From assembly GCF_965638725.1 (NCBI RefSeq), contig NC_134951.1, forward strand, positions 6,161,618-6,225,617: a stretch of 64,000 bases of DNA. Direction: 5' to 3'. The notes under the pieces were generated by a model, which did not search any database, was not told where the DNA came from, and saw only the letters and a list, made by a program, of their open reading frames with translations. This DNA is from Aptenodytes patagonicus. Its lineage: Eukaryota; Chordata; Aves; Sphenisciformes; Spheniscidae. Below are positions 55,791 to 64,000 of the stretch, piece by piece. Each line of letters starts with the position of its first letter. Within the stretch, counting starts at the first letter, position 1. The translations under genes were made by a program, and so were the position numbers.

Positions 55791-58700
55791 TCTCCTCTCC
55801 TGTCTGTATTTGATGAGTCTTTCTGTCAGGAGAAGAAAGAGATCCGCTTTTGAAAAATAGTCATAGATGCTTACTAAAGCTGAACGAGCCAGCCAGGATT
55901 ACGTTTTTAGCTCTATGGCCAGAAAAATCTATTCCAGAACTAATTCTGATTAAAAGGACTGAATCCACTGGTTGAACCTCAGACACAAAGGCACCCGTGG
56001 AGTAATTCAACTGTATGATTTTTTTTTTTTAAACTAATTATTGCACTGATCTTTATAATATCTGGCCCTTGTGTAAAGCATTGATTTCAAAGCTGTCTCT
56101 CTCTTATCTATTAATGTTCATGAATTATCTTAGGGCTTGGGCAGGACCATCACTGTAGCCGGATCTTAAAAATGAGTGAGTTTACAGCCCGCATTAATTA
56201 ATCTGCATGGCAGACCATAAAATGCCTATAAATAGAAGTTAAATTATTCCATAGATTGTGTCCCCTCACTTTTCTTTCTTAATTTGAACTCAACCAAATC
56301 AATCTCTAGCACAGAACAGGCTTGCCCCTCCTTGGTCTGTGCTCCTACCAAAGCACTTTCAAGGGTTTGGGAAGAGGTAGAGTCTTTCATTAGACCATAC
56401 AGGCACAGGACACAGATATTCATGAAGTCCTGAACTCTGAAACTAGAATCTCACCTCTCTTTTCCAGCTGGTTTATTCAAAGATACTCTCCCTTCAAACC
56501 ATGCTGCTTCTATGTCCTTAGCTCATCCTGGTTACAACAGTGACCTCAAAGATTTTCATTCCCTTTTTTCCTGGTGCTTTAGTTGAAAAGAGACAATGCT
56601 GGCCTTCTTGCTTTAAGTTTAGAAGAAAACAAGACAAAACCTAGGAGCAGTAAGTCCTTTGGTGAAAGAGGAGACAGTTCCTTAAATACAACATCCCCCA
56701 GCTCTCGGACATCGATGGATCCCATGTGCTTCAGAAATCACTCTGTTGACCTGGAGTGAGGGAGCTCTGAGCACAGAACCTACCCAGCCATGGTCAACCT
56801 GCTTATTTTTCATCGCTGTTGATGAGCTGAACATGGCTCAAATACCCTGACTGCACCATCGCCTGGTGACTTGGAAAATGGGAGAGGTGGGTTTGACAGG
56901 TCTCAGCTCTGTGGGCTAAATCCCAGAGGTATTGCTTTGTGGTGCATCTTCACAGGTCTAAACCCAGCTTTGGGCTTTCTGGTGTTACAGAAACCTGCCT
57001 CTTTACCATGTAATAGCTCCATGGTTTTTCTTTTGGCCATGTGCACCTCTGACCAGCATCCTAACAGGACTCACAAGTGCACCACTTGCAGCCTTGGCCA
57101 AGCTGAGTCCTGCAGGGTCACCAACCTGCATAGCAGTTAATGGAGAAGGGACCCAGGTTACTGGGAGAGCAGAAGGAAAGCCTCACCATCTCTGGCTGTG
57201 TCAGGGCTGAGGCACTCCCTTAGGGAGCCAGAGCAAAAACCTGGAAGATGTAACCTGGAGCAGAGCACAAACCCTGCTTTTCTCCAGGCCAGGAAAGCCC
57301 CAACCCTGCACCTCTCAGAGCCTCTTCCCCTGACCCCCATGGGCTGTTTTCACCCCATTGTATTAAATGGGTAGTCATTGCTTTAGAGGGCCCCGGCCAG
57401 TTTCTGTCCCTGTGCTGGCAGATGTTTAGTCGCACAAGTATGTCATTTCTGTATGACAAAGTGCCTTTCCGGAGGAGATGCCTTCAGCATCTGTCAGGAA
57501 TTTGAAGGTCGGGACCTTCAGTGACGCTTTTGCCAGTCCCAGAGATCGACCGTCCAGCATCACTATGTGCCTGGAAAGCGGCCAAATTCGAGTGAAGACA
57601 GAAATTTTTGGCTCTGGCCTCCTGCCTGGTCTCTAGATAGGAAGGTGGGAATAGCTGGCCATCCTCTACCTCATGAAAGCATTGTACAGAAAGGAAAGGA
57701 GGCTCAAGAATTGTATTTTATGTATTTCGTGCTTGCTATAGCACATCCTGTGGATTTTATTCTGTCATTCTTAATAATGGCAATTCTACCAAAGTCCAGG
57801 CAAAAAAAAAAGGTCCTTGAACCTACTATCAACATAAAATATCCCACCTAATTCTAAATCACATTAAACTGGGGGTGAACTTAATCGTGGGGGCGAGGAT
57901 AGACTAGCGAATCCAATTTCCTAGCAGGTCCTATAATGTATTGTTAGCAGCAAAACAACCCCTCCAGCCCTGTATTTAACTTCCTTTTATTGCAAATGCC
58001 TTTTGGTTAACAGCAAGGATCTGTTTTAATTTTACAGTTACCCAGTGACCACAGGACGCAGATTGTGCATCACCAGAGAATGCACAAACGTCTGTCTGCC
58101 TTCCCTTGTTCCAGCAGTAATGAGTGATCGCGGGAGCACAGCCAAGCCGATGCGGCCACGCAAGGGGCGGTTGTGACAGTAATTGAAGAAACTGCCGAAT
58201 CAGCCAGAAGAACAAGGGTTCACAGCGAAAGCTTGAGCCAGGCAGACACATGTCTTAGAAACACCAAGCAAAAGATAACCACAAATAACGATGAAGACTT
58301 GTCCAGGAGAGGTCAAGAGATGCCAGTTGGTTGAGAGGCACCTACCTACTAGGAAGTCATCTTCAGCAGGACAGCGGGTTGCCAACCCTTTGGTGTTGTA
58401 AGGGTCAGATTTTTCTAAAGGACTTCCTTGCCTTTGGATGCAGAGATACTGAGTGGTACCTCCAAAAGTCTTGAAGCATAAGAATGAACGTAGTCATGGC
58501 CACTTACGCTGTGCTGAACTCCAAACTGGGGGCTACGTTATACCGTACCTGGCCCTTCTGGCGACACTTTGGCTTGTGCAAATCGTGGTGGTGTTTAGAC
58601 TAGAAAGAAGCCTCCAGCCTAGGCCAGTTCTGGGCATGTTTGTGACAAAGAAATGAGGAGGCCTAAGGACTGCAGAGAGCTTTTTGGGCCAAACTAGCTA

Positions 58701-59658
58701 AATTCTCTGCACATCCCACTTGCAAGCACTTAGGTTTTCCTGTTGATCGTACCCAATGTACTTGGGCTGTTTCTGGTGTCTTCAGGAACACGAATCCAGC
58801 ACCTCTGTCCTATTGGTTTCAAGGAGAAGCAGACACCCAGCCTGTCTGGACACTGTTGAGAAGAGCCCTTGTCACAAAAGGGAAGTTGCCTTAGGAAACT
58901 GGCTGAAATGGTTCACGGGAATTTTAACCTTTCAGAGAGAGAAATTTGACCTGCAGTGGCCTGCTTATCCAAGGCCGTATGACCAAAGCCAGGGAGAATG
59001 CTTTAAGGAGGTTTGAACAGCTTCCTTCGGAGTTTGATGGTATTTGACATCCAACTAGACCAAGTAAGTAACAGGTTGAGAAGGTAACCAAATGGGGAGA
59101 AAGCACATGCCACAGACAGAGCTGCCCTCTGCCTGGGCACAGCACATACAAGATCCTTTTTTAGCAAAGTCGCTGCAAGAAGCGGAGATTCCCCAAGCAG
59201 CCATTAGACCCTTCTTGCATTAATGATGTGGATGACACCAGATTGCTATGACCCACCTTCCTGAAATCTTTAGCTCTTTTAGCCCTGCACATCGATTTAG
59301 CTTGTCAGAAGGGTCCTGTGCCTATTGCTGGCAGTGTCCAAAGGCAACCTCCAAACCCAGGCTCAGGTAACTGCTTCTGAAGACAGTCAGTAAGGATCAG
59401 CCTTTCCCTACCTGTCCCGTTGGTTTAGGGAGCAGGAGCCCGAGAACAGCTGCACAGCAGCTGAGAGCCTGTCACAGCCCACAGCTGGAAGCAGTTTTCT
59501 TGCAGAGGCTGAGCACAGCTTCCAAGCCCTGGGATGGAAGGAGGATACTGCAGGGAAGCGGGGCAAAGCAGAGGAAGGGAGGGAGACAAGGAGCTGTAAT
59601 GAGGTGCACACATGTGTATGTGTGAAGGAATGACCTGACACACAAGACGTGTGCCAGC

Positions 59659-59665
<7 letters not shown>

Positions 59666-59689
<24 letters not shown>
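59666..59689. repeat. Poly-A run
   Basis: 24 consecutive A, not preceded by a recognisable retrotransposed sequence. Confidence 0.9.
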
Positions 59690-62600
59690 GTGTGTCCTGA
59701 TGCTTTTCTGCTCATGTCACACGTGCAGGGCTGACCTCAAATGCCTTCTGTCTGGCATCACCACACTCCCAGAGACGATGGGACTCAGGTGACGTAGTTG
59801 GTCTTTGGCCACCTCTGGCTCAAGCTCCTCGGCAGAGCACTTGGCCCAGTAAAAACCAAGAGGAGGGACAGCCTCAGCTGGAAGAGACTCATCCCGATAG
59901 CTCTCTGCTGGGGAGCAATGCCTGGGCCAGGAGCTGCCTAGTTTTGCGCTGTAGCAACAAGGCACTCAGCTCCTCTTCCCCCCTCCCCAGATCAGGCAGA
60001 CAGCAGCATTGCAAGGAAAAGGTTAGGAGACTCTGGTTGGGTTTGTCTTTGTTTATTATATCCAGTCACTATTAAGTGAAAAATATCTGAGCAGTCCTTG
60101 GACCTGGTTGTAGAGTCCAGAGCTGCTCATTGCTTGCTGCCTGCCCCACTGAAGTTACAGGGTCCTCCTTCCAGTGCATGGCCACATCTGTGCCAGGAAA
60201 CTAAACCATGCCTATCCCTGTCCCTAAGGTGGGGCATGGCCATGCCCTTATTAAATTCATTCTCCCAGAGTGATAGCTGTGTTAAAAATTGGCCCTGGCC
60301 CCTGCTAACACCTGAGGAAAGCTTGGGAATCGGTGGTGCAAATGTGGCTGGTGGTACCAGCCACACAATATGGATCCCCAGGTCCAGTGTGCTGGTGACA
60401 CGTGGCCCTGTGCTGCGTCTGTAACTGCTTAATGGAAAGTAGGCAAGGAAGAGGTGCTCTCTCACCTCAAAAAGTGACAAGGTGATGGGAGCCTTTTTTT
60501 GGTTGAGCGTCCTACCCCATGGGTTGCAGAGCCACATTACACATCCCACTGCCGTCACTTCCAGCATGTACAGACCCAAACCCATCCTCCCTGGGCTGGC
60601 TCATGCCTCCCTCGTGAGGGAACAGCCATAGACGGTCCTTGACCATGTCAGCAGATGCTGGCACAGCCACAGCCTAGCGCTATCGGGTAGGATAGCACGA
60701 TTCCCTTAATTCCCTTTTACTTACACCTGCCTCATCAAGACTTACTGCACTGAAGGAAAAGTGTAGGTGAACTGATTTTGGTGGATTGGTTCTCTCTTTT
60801 ATGACACGAATGCCAGAATCAGATTCTGTCCATATTACTTCATCAAGTTCAGTGGGTACAAATGAGAATAGCTTCCAGTGTAATGCAACGTAATATAGAC
60901 AGCAGGCCTATTTAGATTTGTTGTTGTTATAATACAGAATGAAAATTACTTCATTCTATTCAACAAGTAATAATGATAGACTCATCTCTCTTAAAAGATG
61001 GTCTTTTGCCATGGCAAAACAGCTACAACTGTTGAAGCAAAGCACTGTGAATTATTTTTCTAACATGGTTTAAGGTTTTAGATGGTTTCAAGCATGTCTA
61101 GCTCACATTTTAAAATGTTCCTTTTTTCTGCCAATATTACCAGCATATTTGCTTAGCGCCCACTTTACCCGAGAGCTGACTGATTTCTTCCCCCCTGCAC
61201 TCAAATCTTCATTCGTAAAATATTCCAAGGTTTGGAGCTGATTAAGCAGGTTCCCTCTCTCCTGCAGGAGGCAGGAGGGGAGATGAGGCTCACTTGTGCT
61301 ACCAGTGCTGTTTTTTGGTGAGCCCACCATTTGCCAAGGAGTCCCCTGGGGCTAAGCTGCAGGATCACCTTTGTGTCCTCCCTCAGCATATGGAGCCTGT
61401 GGCAGGGGGATGCAGACCCGTTAGCTGGTATTTCTGTGGTATTTCAGTGGGCAGCATCACTGTTGGATTTGAAGCTCTAAGACTGCATGAAAGATGGTGA
61501 CAACACTCCCTGGGAGACTACTGTGACCTCTTGCCCGTGCAAAGATATTAATCTATAGCCATGAAAATGCTTCAGAGGTGAAGTCCATCTCCTTGTCCAT
61601 GCTAGTAATAATACAAGGGTGGGAAACCTCAGAAATGCCAAGGTTATACCAGAAAATGGGCAAGAATAGTCATTCATGTCCCCTACACGGGAGGACATGT
61701 CCCACATGGTGGGATGAAACCCAACCCTCCAAAGCTCGCTCTAAGACTGGAGGTCCTCTCTGCGTAGCGCCTAAGCACGTGGTCAAGGCCCAATGACAAC
61801 ATGCTGATAAATGTCAAGCACATGCTGAAGGATTCTGCTTGAGCAAAGCTACGATTTCCCCCCTAATTTCTGAGTCCTGACGTGTTTTAAGGTTATGTCT
61901 CTGCCCTGCAGCCATATCTACTGATGTACGCAAACCTTTCCCAGCCCCATCCAGCAACACTCCATTTCCACGGCCTGCAGCAGGACACCCTCCTCCCGAA
62001 CCACGTCTGCATGTCATTAAAGGCAATGCCAGACACCGACTTCCCTAGCTGTGTAAACACTGCAGAGGTACTAAAGATAGCATCAGATCATTTCTCAAAA
62101 TCACATCTTTTCTTCTACGCTGAGGCTAGAAAATGGCAAACAGGATGCAGGATTTGGCTCCACAATATTCACTGTTGTCATGACTCATGAGTTATTTTTA
62201 TCTTTTTTTGTAACAGAACAAATGGCCACGGTAATTAATCTCCGTCTGTTTTGACAATGGCCTGGCCAAAACACATTATGTTCTTGCATACAGTCAAAGT
62301 AAGGAGAGAATCACAACAACATCATGTGTGCGAGTCAGTATTTTAAATCTTTTCTTTATGTTTGCTTTTTTACATGTCTTTAAAATATGCCTATGTACTG
62401 TACTTAATGTATTAAATAAAGTCGAAAGGAGCAACAAGTGCTATTACACAGGTTAGCTGCAGAGATATAAATCTCCGTTTTGAAATTCAACCACATGTGA
62501 AACAAGAGCTAATCAAATCATGGCAAAGGCAAAATTAATCTGAGTCTTTTCAAGAGGGTCCAATGAGGAAGCACCTAACCCCAGTGGAAGATTTAACTCT

Positions 62601-64000
62601 GCCAAGTTCCTTCCAACTTTATTGGCTAGTAACTATTTCTACAGAAAAAAATGTTGCAATCAAACGCTGCCCCAACAGTACTTTTGTTTTCTACAGAACT
62701 GGTTGAGCAATGAAAAGATGTATTAGTGGAGAACATATTAATGAGGAATTTGAGGAGAAACAACCAAAAAGTCAGTGAGCGGGATTTCCACGAAATATCT
62801 CCGGGGTGTGAGTTTGCCTTGCGCACAGCTTGCACATGCCCAGCGCGCCCTATAGGGTAACAATCATACCCAAAACTCTGAAAACAAGTATTTTTGCCAC
62901 CCAGCATGGGGAATATCAATTTACAGTAGTAGTCCAGATCTACTGGTACCAACTCATCCGTGAGCTCAAAGGAGCAGGTACTTCATCTTCTGAGTTCGGG
63001 CAACCCCTAACTGTTGGTTTAGCAAAATATTCCTGCACAGGACTGCCCCTCCCGTAAGCATAAATTATGGTTTCTTGCCCCTTCCTATGAAGCAGTATCT
63101 TCTCATGCTCTAGAGGATATGAGCGAGACAAGCCTGTCTAGTAAAATCGCCGTTGTAAGAGAGTCTCTCGTGGCACTTACACAAGCACATCCTAAAATAA
63201 GAAACATCCATTTCTGAAACCCGCTAGTCACTACTAACATACGATCTGAACTATCCCGTCACCTTTAATAGAGTTTTCCTTGCAATGACCTATGAGATGA
63301 TAAGACAATAATTAGACTTGTCCTTAATTGCACACAGTCTGTTGCACAGTAGGACATTAGTTTAACACCGTAATTTTTAAGATCTCAGAAAATGTCCTCC
63401 AAGTCTGGTGTAGCAGTAAGCGTGATGCTTTTGCTTCCTTCAGACTTCGTAAAAGTGAGAGGAAAAACTAGTTTATCGCATTGTCTAGGCCTTTCATTTT
63501 TGTTTATCAAAACAAAGAATCTATTTTGGAGTTGTCTTTTTTCTCCACCTATGGGAAAAGTTTGCAGGCTACATATTCCTAGTTCTTCCAGCGCTAGGAG
63601 ATCTGTATTTGTGTTGAAGATAAACAGTGACAAATTTCTCTTATTTCCAATTTACAGAGAATTTGGACTGATGTATTTCCTGGACTTTCATGGAACTGAT
63701 GTGTTTGATAGAATTCAGAAGATATTTTTAAACCGTTAAAGGAAAATACACAAGTATTTCCTGAATTTGTTTCTTCTTATCCCATAGTTTACATGAACTG
63801 TTCAGCAAAGGGAAGCAAAAGCTGAGTTTCAACCAAACTCAGACCAATACAGAGCTTCTGGTGGAAACCATGTTGGGATTAAATGATTTCCTTTGGTTTC
63901 CATCCAAAACCAAGCTGAACGTGGATTTCTGGGTTGAGTTTCACTTTGAATTTTTGGTTTTATTTAGTTATGAAGAATTAAGTGAAACTTGGGAGGTTCA
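59690..64000. other. Intergenic DNA to the end of the window
   Basis: No gene could be supported. The ORFs at 60127-60585 (minus) and 63392-63739 (plus) have no recognisable domain and look like chance. One possible old repeat at 60810-60880 is listed separately. Confidence 0.5.
60810..60880. repeat. Possible ancient amniote interspersed repeat
   Basis: AGAATCAGATTCTGTCCATA, then ACTTCATCAAGTTCAGTGGG and CCAGTGTAATGCAACG resemble the words of the same sauropsid repeat type. Highly diverged. Confidence 0.3.

Larger units (their letters stand above)
53641..59665. other. Intergenic DNA, gene desert
   Basis: Apart from the patches listed separately, this 6-kb stretch shows no exon with both coding content and splice sites, no RNA gene and no recognisable young transposon. 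Several short ORFs are unsupported. Confidence 0.5.

Noticed and set aside
60127..60585. 152-codon minus-strand ORF in the 3' desert
   Set aside because: No domain, signal or splice support. The sequence is relatively GC-rich, which lengthens chance ORFs.
63392..63739. 115-codon plus-strand ORF near the right end, considered as a SUPT3H-side exon
   Set aside because: The peptide does not resemble SUPT3H or any family I know, and there is no convincing splice pair.

Overview
This is a stretch of vertebrate nuclear DNA, almost certainly from a bird. The evidence is: split genes with GT-AG introns, CpG-island promoters, several CR1 LINE fragments with the 3' tail and target-consensus sequence typical of avian CR1, a short element made of sequence resembling a common avian retroviral LTR, and a CDC5L protein that can be assembled in full and looks like the amniote form. 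There is no prokaryotic operon structure, CRISPR array, phage or insertion sequence.

Layout. Positions 1-5100 are gene-poor and repeat-rich: a GC-rich degenerate repeat block (about 1560-2045), a decayed retroviral pol (RNase H) remnant (about 2470-2900), a CR1 3' end (3125-3328) and a 382-bp element with roughly 90-bp inverted ends (4129-4510). A CpG island near 5150-5670 then starts a three-exon gene (CDS 5456-9899, + strand) for a 1105-residue protein with about 17 C2H2 zinc fingers. I do not recognise its symbol. Its probable 3' UTR holds another CR1 fragment and a candidate poly(A) signal near 12078.

A second CpG island (about 13440-14150), with repeated NRF1-like palindromes and a long C run, starts CDC5L (+ strand). 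All 16 coding exons can be placed between 13814 and 48883. Every junction has GT and AG and the phases close exactly to 2412 nt (803 residues plus stop), one residue longer than the 802 residues I recall for human CDC5L. CDC5L is the Myb-repeat core component of the Prp19/NineTeen spliceosomal complex. Intron 14 (14.1 kb) takes up about 40 percent of the gene and holds no recognisable gene. A poly(A) signal lies at 49224.

From about 49840 to the end there is a 750-bp CR1 LINE fragment that still encodes part of its reverse-transcriptase C-terminal region. Beyond it lie about 13 kb of apparently intergenic DNA with no convincing exon, a poly(A) tract, and several patches resembling old amniote interspersed repeats. 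In human the region 3' of CDC5L is also a long gene-poor interval before SUPT3H/RUNX2, so a gene desert here is expected.

The two genes lie head to tail on the same strand about 3.9 kb apart, each with its own CpG island containing NRF1-like sites. One encodes a likely DNA-binding regulator and the other a housekeeping splicing and cell-cycle factor. Nothing in the sequence shows a functional link between them. I did not find a clearly new biological system. The items most worth a second look are the unnamed zinc-finger gene and the fold-back element at 4129-4510.
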